A stretch of DNA of 64,000 bases from Lachnospiraceae bacterium (GCA_024698485.1 JAILRC010000079.1:1-64000); one strand, 5' to 3'; shown: positions 40,117 through 49,758, numbered from the stretch's first letter. Numbers and translations: made by a program. Notes: generated by a model from the sequence alone, not told the origin.

Positions 40117-42483
40117 CTATTTAAATGTTACGACAGTCACACCCTGATCGCCTTCCCCGAAGGCTCCAAGTCTGAACTCTTTCGCATATTTGTACTTTTT
40201 AAGGTACTTGTGTACCGCATCCTTCAAAGCCCCCGTGCCACGGCCGTGGACGATGGTGCACTTTTCAAGATGTGCAAGATAAGCATCGTCAAGATACTTT
40301 TCCAGCACAGGCAGCGCTTCGTCCACCCTCATTCCGATGAGATTTACTTCGGGGTGGATGGTCATCGCCTTTGAAAATGATGCCTTGGAACCGCTCTTTT
40401 TGTTCTCCGGTTCCTTTGCCGCCCGAGACAGCCACCGGACGTCCCTCTTGTTGAGTTTAGTCTGCATCATTCCCGCTCTCACGGTCATCATGCCCTTCGC
40501 ATCGGGAACCGTGACCACAACGCCGTCCAGATTCAGGCTCAGGATCTTTACATTGTCTCCCACGCGGAATTCAATATTTTCATCGGTTTCCTTCTTCGCC
40601 TTGGGCTTCACCGCAAGGGCCGCGGAGTTGCTGCCCATCTTGTCCCTGAGAGCCGTTCTTTCTCTTTCCATGTCTGCCATGGAGAAGTCCGCTCCCATCT
40701 TGTTGAGGCGCTTGATGGCCTCGTCGGCATATTCCTTTGCCTCCGATATCACTTCCCTGGCTTCCTCGTGGGCATCTCTCAGGATCTTGTCTCTGGAAGC
40801 CTCCAGTTTCTCATTCTTTTCTTCGTAGCGCTTTTTCAGAGCTTCTGCTTCCGCCAGAGCGCTCTGTATCTTTTCTTCGTCCTGTTCCATCTTCATGCGT
40901 CTGGTGTCCAGATCGCTGATGACGTCTTCAAAGCTCTTGTCCTTGGTGCCTATGAAACTTCCCGCCATGTCTATGACTTCGTCGGGAAGACCCAGTTTTC
41001 TTGAGATCTCAAAAGCGTTGGATTTACCGGGGATGCCGATCAAAAGCCTGTAGGTGGGACGCAGGGTCTCCACGTCAAATTCGCAGCAGGCGTTGGAAAC
41101 TCCCGGTGTGGTAAGGGCATATATCTTCAGTTCCGCATAGTGAGTCGTGGCTACAGTGCGGATGTTCTTTTGATGAAGGGTGGTGAGGACTGCCTGAGCA
41201 AGGGCAGCTCCTTCCGTAGGATCCGTTCCCGATCCCAGCTCGTCGAAGAGACAAAGGGACTTTTTGTCTGCAGCTTTAAGTATGCGGACGATGTTGGTCA
41301 TATGGGACGAGAAGGTCGACAATGACTGTTCGATGGACTGCTCGTCTCCGATGTCCGCAAAGACATCGTTAAAAACCCCCATCTTGCTTCCGTCCTGGGC
41401 GGGGATGTGAAGACCCGCCTGCCCCATGAGAGCGAAGAGTCCCACGGTCTTTAAGGTTACGGTCTTACCGCCGGTGTTGGGTCCCGTCACGATGAGCATG
41501 GTGAAATTGCCGCCCACGTAAACATCGATGGGCACCACCTTCTTGGGATCGATCAGTGGATGACGGCCTTTTCTTACGGAAATATATCCGTTGGTGTTAA
41601 ATTCGGGTTCCGAAGCCTTCATCTGCTTTGCAAGGGTGCCCTTGGCAAAAATGAAATCCAGTTCCGTCAGGGTGTCGATGTTGTATTTGAGGCTGTCGGT
41701 GTACTGCGCCGCATATTCGGAAAGCTCCGCCAGGATCTTCTCGATCTCCTTGGCTTCCTTTGTGTAAAGTTCCGAAAGGTCGTTGTTGAGTTTCACCACT
41801 ACCGCAGGCTCGATGAATGTGGTGGAACCCTTGGCGGACTGGTCATGGACAAAGCCGTCGAACTGCTGTTTGTACTCGGATTTGACAGGAAGGCAGTAAC
41901 GGCCGTTCCTCATGGTGACAATGTTGTCCTGAAGCTTGTCCTTGTTGTCTGCGCTGTTTACTATCTTGTTCAGCTGCTCTCTGATCTTGTCGTTGATCAC
42001 TGCCATCTGACGGCGGATCCTCTGCAGTTCCGGACTGGCGTCGTCGGCAATCTCTTCCTCAGAGATGATGCATCTTCTGATCTCGTTGTTTAAAGGTGAG
42101 ATGGGCTCAAGAAGGGAAAATCTCTCGGAAAGCGAGTCCTGTACGTCATCTTCCGTTCCGCTCCATCCGTAACTTTTGACCCTTAATGTGGCTGTCAGCA
42201 CGGAACTGATCTTAAGAAGTTCCGATGCCAGAAGGGATGACCGGACTTCCAGGAGTTTAATGTCTCCCCTGATGTCAGGAACGCCGTTAAAATTCAGGCT
42301 TCCCTTCTTGTATATGCGATTAAGGGCATCTCTTGTCTCTGCCTGGGCTTCTCTGATCTTCTCAATGTCGGTGACGGGAAGGAGTTCCTTCGCTTTCTTT
42401 CTTCCGCCTTCCGAGCCGCAGAGTCCCGCAAGCATATCCGTTATTTTATTGTATTCGAGTATTTTTATGGATCTTTCGTTCAT
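40117..42483 (-). CDS. mutS2: MutS2 family ATPase/endonuclease
   Basis: 788 residues, full length. MutS core without mismatch domain I, Walker A TGPNTGGKTVTLKT, Walker B LFDELGSGTDPTEGAAL, a long coiled coil (~515-610), KOW-like segment, and C-terminal Smr nuclease domain (LIGMRVDEALPVLEKYL, VHGRGTGALKDAVHKYLKK). In Firmicutes MutS2 suppresses recombination and also rescues collided ribosomes. Start overlaps trmL by four bases. Confidence 0.96.
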   Translation of the reverse strand: MNERSIKILEYNKITDMLAGLCGSEGGRKKAKELLPVTDIEKIREAQAETRDALNRIYKKGSLNFNGVPDIRGDIKLLEVRSSLLASELLKISSVLTATLRVKSYGWSGTEDDVQDSLSERFSLLEPISPLNNEIRRCIISEEEIADDASPELQRIRRQMAVINDKIREQLNKIVNSADNKDKLQDNIVTMRNGRYCLPVKSEYKQQFDGFVHDQSAKGSTTFIEPAVVVKLNNDLSELYTKEAKEIEKILAELSEYAAQYTDSLKYNIDTLTELDFIFAKGTLAKQMKASEPEFNTNGYISVRKGRHPLIDPKKVVPIDVYVGGNFTMLIVTGPNTGGKTVTLKTVGLFALMGQAGLHIPAQDGSKMGVFNDVFADIGDEQSIEQSLSTFSSHMTNIVRILKAADKKSLCLFDELGSGTDPTEGAALAQAVLTTLHQKNIRTVATTHYAELKIYALTTPGVSNACCEFDVETLRPTYRLLIGIPGKSNAFEISRKLGLPDEVIDMAGSFIGTKDKSFEDVISDLDTRRMKMEQDEEKIQSALAEAEALKKRYEEKNEKLEASRDKILRDAHEEAREVISEAKEYADEAIKRLNKMGADFSMADMERERTALRDKMGSNSAALAVKPKAKKETDENIEFRVGDNVKILSLNLDGVVVTVPDAKGMMTVRAGMMQTKLNKRDVRWLSRAAKEPENKKSGSKASFSKAMTIHPEVNLIGMRVDEALPVLEKYLDDAYLAHLEKCTIVHGRGTGALKDAVHKYLKKYKYAKEFRLGAFGEGDQGVTVVTFK

Positions 42484-42989
42484 ATCTCTTTCTTCAGGTC
42501 ACTCCACCTGTGTCTGTGCAGTTCTCCGCAGGTGTTCATGTCATGAAACCCGTTCTGACGGAGAGCTTCGTAAAGCAGGATGGCAACGGAGTTGGAAAGG
42601 TTCAGGGAACGGATGTCCCCGATCATGGGGATCCTGACGCAGGTGTCGGGAGAAGTCATGAGGATCTCCTCCGGGATTCCCGCACTCTCTTTTCCGAACA
42701 TTATGAACGCATCTTCTTCGTATTTTGTCTCGGTGTAGAGATGCTGTCCTTTTGTGGTTGCCATATAAACTTTGGGGTGGTTGTTCTTTTCGTTAAAATC
42801 TTCCCAGCTGTCATACACATGCAGATCCAGATCTTTCCAGTAATCCATTCCCGCACGTCTCACAGCCTTGTCAGAAATATCAAAGCCAAGGGGACGGATC
42901 AGATGGAGAGCTGTTCCGGTGGCTACACATGTTCGTCCGATATTTCCCGTATTTGCGGGGATCTCGGGCTCAAGAAGAACTATGTTCAT
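42480..42989 (-). CDS. trmL: tRNA (cytidine(34)-2'-O)-methyltransferase
   Basis: 169 residues, SPOUT fold. N-terminus NIVLLEPEIPANTGNIGRTCVAT, then HLIRPLGFDIS, MFGKESAGIPEEIL and the knot motif RSLNLSNSVAILLYEALRQ. Methylates the wobble base of tRNA-Leu. Overlaps mutS2 and the aminotransferase gene by four bases on each side. Confidence 0.95.
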   Translation of the reverse strand: MNIVLLEPEIPANTGNIGRTCVATGTALHLIRPLGFDISDKAVRRAGMDYWKDLDLHVYDSWEDFNEKNNHPKVYMATTKGQHLYTETKYEEDAFIMFGKESAGIPEEILMTSPDTCVRIPMIGDIRSLNLSNSVAILLYEALRQNGFHDMNTCGELHRHRWSDLKKEI

Positions 42990-44152
42990 TTGTTGTTAAG
43001 TCCTTTTACAAAGATTTCTATTCTGTCCAGTGCGATCTTTAGGTTTTCCAGAGAGTAGGCATAGGATATCCTAAGGAACCCTTCGCCGCTGTCTCCGAAA
43101 GCATTTCCGGGAACAACAGCCACCTTCTGCTCCTTAAGAAGTCTTGTGGCAAACTCGTCGGAAGACATTCCGAACTGCTTTATGCAGGGGAAAACATAGA
43201 AGGCGCCTTCCGGCTCAAAGGTGTGAAGTCCCATTTCGTTCAGCCTCGCCACCAGATACCTTCTTCTCTCGTCATAGGCCTCTCTCATCCTCTCCACGTC
43301 GCCGTCGCCGTTTTTAAGTGCTTCGATGGCAGCGCACTGTGAGGTGGTGGGAGCGCACATGATGGCAAACTGATGGATCTTGGTCATCTGTTTGATGATA
43401 TTCTCGGGACCGCAGGCATATCCCAATCTCCAGCCCGTCATGGCATAGGACTTGGAAAAGCCGTTGATCATCACAGTCCTTTCCCGCATTCCCGGAAGAC
43501 TTGCTATGGACACGTGGTTACGTCCGTAGGTAAGTTCGGAATAGATCTCGTCGGAAATGACGAAAAGGTCCTTCTCCCGCACCACTTCCGCAATATCCTC
43601 CAGATCCTCTCTTGTCATGATGCCTCCCGTGGGGTTGTTGGGAAAAGGCATGATGAGGATCTTGGTCCTGGGAGTGACAGCGTCAAGAAGTTCCTGTTTT
43701 GTAAGCTTAAACCTGTCTTCTTCCTTCAGGTCAATGGTAACGGGAACACCGTCCGCCAGCTTAATGCAGGGAACATAGGAAACATAGCTGGGCTCCGGCA
43801 CCAGCACCTCGTCTCCTTCGTCCAGCATGGCGCGGAGAGCCGCATCTATGGCCTCGCTTCCGCCTATGGTCACAAGGGTTTCACTCTTGGGATCGTACAC
43901 CAGATCGTATCTTCTTGAAAGGTAATTTACTATCTCCTGCCTGAGCTCAATAAGACCTGCATTGGATGTGTAGAAGGTCTTGCCCCGCTCCAGGGCATAT
44001 ATGCCTTCCTCACGGATGTGCCAGGGCGTTTCGAAATCGGGTTCGCCCACACCCAGTGAGATGGCTCCGGGGATCTCGCTTACGATATCAAAGAACTTTC
44101 TGATACCGGAAGGCTTGATGCCGGTGACTTTTTTATTCAAAGGATCTCTCAT
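42986..44152 (-). CDS. Class I/II PLP aminotransferase
   Basis: 388 residues, aspartate-aminotransferase fold type I. Motifs: ISLGVGEPDFETPWHI, PNNPTGG, ISDEIYSELTYG, PLP Lys in GFSKSYAMTGWRLGYA, and the C-terminal Arg region FLRISYAYSLENL. Substrate not readable (aspartate, alanine or aromatic). The Lrp-type regulator gene lies 36 bases upstream, suggesting amino-acid-responsive control. Confidence 0.93.
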   Translation of the reverse strand: MRDPLNKKVTGIKPSGIRKFFDIVSEIPGAISLGVGEPDFETPWHIREEGIYALERGKTFYTSNAGLIELRQEIVNYLSRRYDLVYDPKSETLVTIGGSEAIDAALRAMLDEGDEVLVPEPSYVSYVPCIKLADGVPVTIDLKEEDRFKLTKQELLDAVTPRTKILIMPFPNNPTGGIMTREDLEDIAEVVREKDLFVISDEIYSELTYGRNHVSIASLPGMRERTVMINGFSKSYAMTGWRLGYACGPENIIKQMTKIHQFAIMCAPTTSQCAAIEALKNGDGDVERMREAYDERRRYLVARLNEMGLHTFEPEGAFYVFPCIKQFGMSSDEFATRLLKEQKVAVVPGNAFGDSGEGFLRISYAYSLENLKIALDRIEIFVKGLNNK

Positions 44153-44188
44153 TTTATTCCCCTGTCTGTGAAAATCAAGGTTTCATGG

Positions 44189-44674
44189 TTACGGAGTGAT
44201 GAGCATGCGCTCGTCGTCATGGGTCTCTCCCACCAGCGGCATACCGTTCTGCTTGTACTTCTTCAGAACGAAATTCGTCGATGTGCTGAGAATGGCCTCA
44301 AGAGGCGCCAGCTTGTCGGACACGAAGGCCGCTATCTCTCTCATGGACTTGCCTTCGATGATGATGGCCAGGTCATAGGTTCCGGAAACGAGATAGACCG
44401 CATTCACTTCATCAAAGCGGTAGATCCTCTCGGCGATCTTGTCAAAGCCGCGTCCTCTCTGGGGTGTAACCTTCACTTCGATTATGGCCGTAACTTTCTC
44501 TTCACCTGTCATATCCCAGTTTATAAGTGTGGGATAGCCGCAGATTATATTTTCTTCTTCCATGGCCTTGATCTCGGCCTTTACCGCTTCTTCGGTGATG
44601 CCAAGCATGAGGCTCAGGTCCTTGGCTGTGATCTTGGAATTTTTTTCAATGGCTCTTAAAATCTTATCTCTCAT
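44189..44674 (-). CDS. Lrp/AsnC family regulator
   Basis: 161 residues: N-terminal HTH (ILRAIEKNSKITAKDLSLMLGITEEAVKAEIKAM) and C-terminal RAM ligand domain (VTAIIEVKV..., VYLVSGTYDLAIIIEG). Amino-acid-sensing feast/famine regulator; the downstream aminotransferase is the obvious target by position. Confidence 0.92.
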   Translation of the reverse strand: MRDKILRAIEKNSKITAKDLSLMLGITEEAVKAEIKAMEEENIICGYPTLINWDMTGEEKVTAIIEVKVTPQRGRGFDKIAERIYRFDEVNAVYLVSGTYDLAIIIEGKSMREIAAFVSDKLAPLEAILSTSTNFVLKKYKQNGMPLVGETHDDERMLITP

Positions 44675-44716
44675 GATGATTCTCCTGTATTCAAGACCCG
44701 CGTCGCATCTGCGGGA

Positions 44717-45643
44717 TCAAAACTCATAGTATCCGTCGTATCTGTTGGGCTCCAGGAACCTTCGTTCCTCGCCGTTGACAATGACTCTGTCCGCCTTGTT
44801 GTCCACGGTGCCGATGACCTTGCCCAGTTCCCTGTTTTCCGGAGTGTCCTCCACAATGGCCAGAAGACCGCCGTCACCACGGATCTGATAGGGCGAAACG
44901 TCCAGTATCTCGCAGACTTCTATGGCTGCCTGCTTTATGGGTATCTCCTTAAGATCCACGGTACAGCCCGCTTTCTCTCTTTCAAGAAGTTCCCACAACG
45001 CTCCGAAGACTCCGCCTTCTGAGATGTCATGCATCGAAACGGCATTCCCGCATCTTTCCGCCAGCATTTCTGCCGCGGCTCCTATTCCTGTTTCTTCCGA
45101 TCCCCAAAGGGCTTTTTCAATAAATTCTCCCGTCAGCCTTTCGGCGAAAAGCTCGTATTTCTTTTTTGCAAGCATCGCCGCTCCCGCGTTTCCCGCATAT
45201 CCCGCCATAATGAGGATGCGCTGGGTCTCTTTGGAGGGACTTTTAAGGTCATGAACCTTTTCTCCCGTTGCTGTAACGGTGATCATGGGCTGTTCTGCCA
45301 CAAGGGTGTTGCCCGAAACAATACGCACGTTGCATTTTTCAGCTCCCCGCACAGCTTCATCCATGACTCTCTTCGCAAAATCTTCCGCCGCTTCTTCGGG
45401 GCAGCAAAGGGAAACCGAGATCCAGGAAGCCTTTCCTCCCGCAGCGGCCATGGAGTTCACCGCTCGTGTGACGCAGAGTTCTCCCATGCCTTCATCATTT
45501 CCGAAGACAGCAGCCGTGGACATGAGCATGGGTTTTCCGCCCAGCTCGAACAAGCCGGCATCAAAACCGATCCCGGCCGGGGCATTTCCGACATTTCCCT
45601 TTATTCTTTTCAGGACGCTCCTTTTCAGAGCGCTCTCAGGCAT
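44717..45643 (-). CDS. AIR synthase-related (PurM/HypE superfamily) protein
   Basis: 308 residues. PurM-like N-terminal half with metal/ATP residues (GIGFDAGLFEL, MSTAAVFGNDEGMG, AVNSMAAAGGKASWISVSL) and C-terminal half with MHDISEGGVFGALWELLEREKAGCTVDL. The arrangement is nearest HypE or thiamine-monophosphate-kinase-like relatives annotated AIR synthase-related; no hyp genes are nearby, so the substrate is unknown. GAGGTAAG before ATG 45643 decides the start over the longer track ORF. Confidence 0.82.
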   Translation of the reverse strand: MPESALKRSVLKRIKGNVGNAPAGIGFDAGLFELGGKPMLMSTAAVFGNDEGMGELCVTRAVNSMAAAGGKASWISVSLCCPEEAAEDFAKRVMDEAVRGAEKCNVRIVSGNTLVAEQPMITVTATGEKVHDLKSPSKETQRILIMAGYAGNAGAAMLAKKKYELFAERLTGEFIEKALWGSEETGIGAAAEMLAERCGNAVSMHDISEGGVFGALWELLEREKAGCTVDLKEIPIKQAAIEVCEILDVSPYQIRGDGGLLAIVEDTPENRELGKVIGTVDNKADRVIVNGEERRFLEPNRYDGYYEF

Positions 45644-45689
45644 CTTACCTCTGTTCACCCTTGACAAACCCCCGCGGGAATCCTAAACT

Positions 45690-45782
45690 TTATAACAGTG
45701 AGCCAAGTATCGGGACAAGCATCGCAAGAACAAGCAATGCCACGATTATACCCGAAAAAAGCCTTTTATTTCTTTTGTTCAT
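45690..45782 (-). CDS. 30-residue single-pass membrane peptide
   Basis: Too short for the ORF track. ATG 45782, preceded by GAAAGGA at seven bases, opens a 30-codon frame: a basic head (MNKRNKRLF) followed by one hydrophobic helix (GIIVALLVLAMLVPILGSLL) and stop. The layout is like Prli42/DUF4044-type micro-proteins of Firmicutes, although I cannot assign it to a family. It is 46 bases upstream of the AIR-synthase-like gene and divergent from the gene at 45815. Confidence 0.6.
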   Translation of the reverse strand: MNKRNKRLFSGIIVALLVLAMLVPILGSLL

Positions 45783-45814
45783 TACATATCCTTTCTATTA
45801 CTGCGAGGCATACC

Positions 45815-46300
45815 ATGCATATACCTGTTTTTTTGGCTGTCACCCTTATACTGGTGGTTCTTGTGAACCTTGCTTCTTCAAAGAACAAGCGGGACCGCGA
45901 GTCTTCCCTCAATGCTTTCTGGGACAGAGAGATGAAAGCCAACACCACCAGAAAAAAAGACATTTCAAATATTGATTTTATCACAATACCCGACTTTTTA
46001 TCAAGTCCAACGGGCTCTGTTTCGGAAGAAATTCAGGATATTGAAGCCAGGATCTCGGAACTTAAAGAAAAAAAGATGGTGAATTTCTCGGGAAAGACCA
46101 ATACAGACCTTAAACTCGAGTACGGTGCCGCAAATTTTCCGCTGCTCTCCGAATGGGATTCAAACTACATCAAACTTGTTCAGCTTATGCAAAAATACAT
46201 CCTGGCTCTCCGCAAAGAAGGCTACGATGAAAAGGCAAGTCAGATCGTCACCTTTGCCAGAGAAATTGCCCCCGAGGTAAACATATTTAAACAGGATTAA
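45815..46300 (+). CDS. Small single-pass membrane protein, unknown
   Basis: 161 residues from ATG 45815 with GCGAGG upstream; the longer track ORF is not supported. One N-terminal membrane segment (~3-19), a basic stretch (SSKNKRDRESS), then a mostly helical cytoplasmic part with a conserved-looking segment EEIQDIEARISELKEKKMV. No recognisable domain. It is one of the few plus-strand genes and ends at a strong terminator shared with nth. Confidence 0.7.
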   Translation: MHIPVFLAVTLILVVLVNLASSKNKRDRESSLNAFWDREMKANTTRKKDISNIDFITIPDFLSSPTGSVSEEIQDIEARISELKEKKMVNFSGKTNTDLKLEYGAANFPLLSEWDSNYIKLVQLMQKYILALRKEGYDEKASQIVTFAREIAPEVNIFKQD

Positions 46301-46306
46301 ATTTTT

Positions 46307-46333
46307 AAAGCCCGACTCAGTCGGGCTTTTTTT
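46307..46333. terminator. Shared terminator of the small membrane protein and nth
   Basis: AAAGCCCGACT-c-AGTCGGGCTTT then TTTTTC on the plus strand; the minus strand reads the same stem followed by AAAAATTTAAT. The last codons and stop of nth (46317) form part of the stem. Confidence 0.85.
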
Positions 46334-46949
46334 CTTTGCAATATTCCTTTAAAAAGCACTCTCCGCACTTGGGTCTCTGAGCGCTGCAGATCTCCCTTCC
46401 GAAGGTGATGATGTGAAGGTTCCAGAGGATCCAGTGGTCTCTCGGCAGAGCCTTTTCCAGATCATGCTCTATCTTTTCAGGTTCCGTATTGCCGGTGAGT
46501 CCCAGTCTTTTGCTAATCCTCTTCACATGGGTGTCCACCACGATGCTCGGAATATGATAGACGTTTCCCAGGATCACGTTGGCTGTCTTTCTTCCCACTC
46601 CCGGAAGAGCCGTAAGTTCCTCCATGGTGGCAGGCACCTCGCCACCGTATCTTTCCGTCAGCATTTGGGCACATTTAATGATATTCGCAGCTTTGTTATG
46701 AAAGAAGCCCACCTCGTGTATCTCTTCTTCCACTTCCTTAAGATCCGCCTTTGAAAGAGCAAAAGCATCGGGATAGTGTTTAAAAAGATGCCTCGTCACC
46801 AGGTTCACTCTTTTGTCCGTGCATTGTGCGGAAAGGATGGTGGCGATCAAAAGTTCATATGCATTTTTATATTCCAGAAAGCAATACATTTCCGTTCCGT
46901 ATTGCCCATCCAAAATAGTCAGTATCTTCTTCGTTCTTTCAGTAACCAT
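46317..46949 (-). CDS. nth: Endonuclease III
   Basis: 210 residues. DNA glycosylase/AP lyase for oxidised pyrimidines. Motifs: ATILSAQCTDKRVN, helix-hairpin-helix LPGVGRKTANVIL with catalytic Lys, catalytic Asp in VVDTHVKRIS, and the [4Fe-4S] cluster loop C-x6-C-x2-C-x5-C at CSAQRPKCGECFLKEYC. Full length; C-terminus ends within a terminator hairpin. Confidence 0.97.
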   Translation of the reverse strand: MVTERTKKILTILDGQYGTEMYCFLEYKNAYELLIATILSAQCTDKRVNLVTRHLFKHYPDAFALSKADLKEVEEEIHEVGFFHNKAANIIKCAQMLTERYGGEVPATMEELTALPGVGRKTANVILGNVYHIPSIVVDTHVKRISKRLGLTGNTEPEKIEHDLEKALPRDHWILWNLHIITFGREICSAQRPKCGECFLKEYCKEKKPD

Positions 46950-47031
46950 AAGCTTTTGAGCCTCTTGTTAATTCATGATTTAATTCAGTGTTTTATGCGT
47001 TTTGCAAGTACCCGATCTTTCCTTACATAAA

Positions 47032-47060
47032 ACCGGGTCTCGTAAGACCCGGTCTTTTTT
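47032..47060. terminator. Terminator after the beta-CASP nuclease gene
   Basis: ACCGGGTCT-cgta-AGACCCGGT with CTTTTTT on the plus strand and TTTATG on the minus strand. It lies just after the minus-strand nuclease gene, 27 bases from its stop. Confidence 0.7.
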
Positions 47061-48804
47061 ACTTATTGAATTCTTCATCCGCCGCTTCGGCGATGGAAGC
47101 TTCCATGTTGGCTATATCTTCCTTTGAAAAACCGCTTTCGTTGGAATGATCTCTTCCTTCCTCAGTTACCGCCATACCGAGATTGATGGTCCCTTTTTCA
47201 AGTTCCGCAACAATGTTGGCGATGTCCGCCAGACGCTGGGATGTGATCTTTTCGCCCACCGCAAGGTTTGCACTGTAAAGAAGTTCCTCGATGGATTCAT
47301 GGATGCCCAGGATCTTGTCCCTGACAGCACAGACTTTTTCGTAATCCACCAGATCTTCTTCCGCCTCTTCGAAGGTCATTCCGCTTCCGTCCTCATTGGT
47401 GTCAACATCAGTGATACCATGGATCGGAACACAGTTAAATCCAAATTTATTTCTTATAAGACCTGCCAGATGGTCCTTGGCGTCGTCTTCTCCGTGTACC
47501 AGGAAAATATTGGTAGGACTCTGCTTGAAGCCTGATACCCAGTCAATAAGGCCGTCCATGTCGGCGTGTCCCGAGAAACCTTCCAGATTGTAGATCTCGG
47601 CTTTTACCGCCACCTTTTCGCCCAGAACGGAAACTTCCTTCTCTCCGTCCACCAGAAGTCTTCCCAGTGTTCCCGCAGCCTGATAGCCTACGATGACGAT
47701 ACTGTTTCTCTTTTCCCAAAGATTGTGCTTCAGATGGTGGCAGATACGGCCCGCATCGCACATCCCGCTGGCAGCGATGATGATCTTGGGTGAAGAGTCG
47801 GTGTTCAGGAGCATAGACTCCGCGCTGGTCTTGGTGAAATGAAGATTGGGGAAATCCAGCGGATTGTCGCCTTCCAGGATCTTCTTTCTCGTAGCCTCGT
47901 CAAAGTTTTGTGCGTTACGCCTGAACACCATGGTGGTACTGATGGCCATGGGACTGTCTATGTAAACATGAACGTCTTTAAGGAAATCGTGATAATGCTC
48001 GTTGTTCTCATAGAACTGATTGAGCTCATATATGAGCTCCTGAGTGCGTCCTACGGCGAAGGAAGGAATGATCACGTCTCCTCCCCGTTTAATGGTCCTT
48101 TCTATGATCTCCAGGAGCTCCGTAAGGCTCTTCTCGTTGCTCTCATGCAGTCTGTCACCGTAGGTGGATTCCATGATGACGTAGTCCGCTTTCTTGATCT
48201 TCACGGGATCTCTGAGTATGGGACGATCCTTGCAGCCTATGTCTCCGGTGAAGACCACTTTTATGACTTTGTCGCCCTCATCCACGAAAAGTTCCGTAAT
48301 GGCGGAACCAAGTATGTGTCCCGCGTCGTTAAATACGATCTTTATCCGTTCGTTGATGTCTATCTGCTGATCGTAAAGCACCGGCTTTACCAGTTTCAAA
48401 GTCTCATTTACATCATTGATGTCGTACAGAGGTTCCAGATCGGGTTCTTCACCTTTTCTGAGGGCTTTTCTGTTAGCCCACTCCGTTTCCTTTTCCTGAA
48501 TGTATGCACAGTCGGGAAGCATGATCTGTAAAAGATCCGCCGTAGCATCCGTGCAATAGATGGGGCCTCTGAAGCCTCTTTTAACCAGCAAAGGCAGTCT
48601 TCCGCAGTGGTCAACGTGAGCGTGGCTCAGTATCACGCATTCGATGTCCGAGGGAACGAATTCGAATTCGGCCTTGTTTTCCGCCTCAAGGGTTTTGCCT
48701 CCCTGATACATTCCGCAGTCAAGTAAGATCTTGTGTTCGCCTGTTGTGATCATGTGGCAGGATCCGGTAACCGAATTTACTGCCCCGTAAAACGTAATAA
48801 GCAT
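47059..48804 (-). CDS. Metallo-beta-lactamase/beta-CASP RNase (CPSF-like)
   Basis: 581 residues. MBL motifs: GAVNSVTGSCHMI, HAHVDHCGRLP, NDAGHILGSAITELF, FTGDIG; beta-CASP and RMMBL motifs: ESTYGDRLHE, PSFAVGRTQELIYEL, AASGMCDAGRICHHL, GFSGHADMDGLIDW. Resembles YSH1/CPSF-like RNA nucleases of bacteria and archaea, an RNase distinct from RNase J. A ~90-residue acidic C-terminal tail is extra. AAGGAGGG sets ATG 48804. Confidence 0.92.
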   Translation of the reverse strand: MLITFYGAVNSVTGSCHMITTGEHKILLDCGMYQGGKTLEAENKAEFEFVPSDIECVILSHAHVDHCGRLPLLVKRGFRGPIYCTDATADLLQIMLPDCAYIQEKETEWANRKALRKGEEPDLEPLYDINDVNETLKLVKPVLYDQQIDINERIKIVFNDAGHILGSAITELFVDEGDKVIKVVFTGDIGCKDRPILRDPVKIKKADYVIMESTYGDRLHESNEKSLTELLEIIERTIKRGGDVIIPSFAVGRTQELIYELNQFYENNEHYHDFLKDVHVYIDSPMAISTTMVFRRNAQNFDEATRKKILEGDNPLDFPNLHFTKTSAESMLLNTDSSPKIIIAASGMCDAGRICHHLKHNLWEKRNSIVIVGYQAAGTLGRLLVDGEKEVSVLGEKVAVKAEIYNLEGFSGHADMDGLIDWVSGFKQSPTNIFLVHGEDDAKDHLAGLIRNKFGFNCVPIHGITDVDTNEDGSGMTFEEAEEDLVDYEKVCAVRDKILGIHESIEELLYSANLAVGEKITSQRLADIANIVAELEKGTINLGMAVTEEGRDHSNESGFSKEDIANMEASIAEAADEEFNK

Positions 48805-48836
48805 ATTCAAGCCCTCCTTGCAAGTATGATATGGTA

Positions 48837-49721
48837 TTACAACTTTTTAAGGAAATTTCCTTTTACTTTGATGTTTTCATCAATGATAACGAATGCGTGG
48901 GGATCAAGGGAATTGACGATCTCCATGAATTCTCTTTCTTCATATTTGTTGATGCAGGAAACAAGGATATGCTCGCCGTCTCCGGTGTAGGCTCCTCTTC
49001 CTTCCCATTCCGTCACGCCTCTGTAGGTTTCTTTCATGATGCGCTTGTCAAGACCATCCATCTTGGTGAAGATCATACAACGAGCGGCAATGTTCTGATA
49101 ATGTATCCTGTCAAGGGTCATGGCAGATGCGATCATAACGATGACCGAATAGACCACGACTTCGGGGTCGTTTACGAACAAAATGACGGTGTAAAGTGTA
49201 AGGTTAAATACAAGGGAGAATTTTCCCACGGAAGCATTTGGCTTCACCTTTGAAAGATAAACTCCGATAACATCCGTTCCGCCGCTGCTGCCTCCCGCAA
49301 GCAGTATAAGGCCGGTTCCGGCACCTGTGGTGATACCTCCGATTATGGAAGCGGTGAGAATGTTCTCAATGATCGGGCTTTCGGGTCTGGGAAGAAGAAT
49401 ACCGAAAACTGCAATGCTGCCGACTCCCAGAAGAGTTCTTATAAAGAATCTTCGGTTTATCCCCTTAAAGGCCAGGATAAGAAGGGGAATGTTGAACATT
49501 ACGTAAATAACGGAATACAGATTAGTGGGCCTTCCGGCGATCTTTTCCAGGAGATACTCCACAAGCTGTGCCAGACCCACGAAACCGGCGTTATAGATTC
49601 CCAGGGGTCTCACAAATATGTTGGCACCGACAGAGTAGACAAACCCACCCAGAAACACGAGAAAATATTTAAAAACCACATTTTCCACAACGGTATCACG
49701 GGTCAGACGACCTTTTTTCAT
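48837..49721 (-). CDS. YitT family membrane protein
   Basis: 294 residues: five or six membrane segments (YitT domain, with GGSSGGTDVIGVYLSK) and a soluble DUF2179 domain at the C-terminus (~215-294, GEHILVSCINKYEEREFMEIV). Function of the family is not established. 32 bases upstream of the nuclease gene. Confidence 0.92.
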   Translation of the reverse strand: MKKGRLTRDTVVENVVFKYFLVFLGGFVYSVGANIFVRPLGIYNAGFVGLAQLVEYLLEKIAGRPTNLYSVIYVMFNIPLLILAFKGINRRFFIRTLLGVGSIAVFGILLPRPESPIIENILTASIIGGITTGAGTGLILLAGGSSGGTDVIGVYLSKVKPNASVGKFSLVFNLTLYTVILFVNDPEVVVYSVIVMIASAMTLDRIHYQNIAARCMIFTKMDGLDKRIMKETYRGVTEWEGRGAYTGDGEHILVSCINKYEEREFMEIVNSLDPHAFVIIDENIKVKGNFLKKL

Positions 49722-49758
49722 TTCAAACTCCTTTTCGGCAGCTGTTCATGCCGATAAC

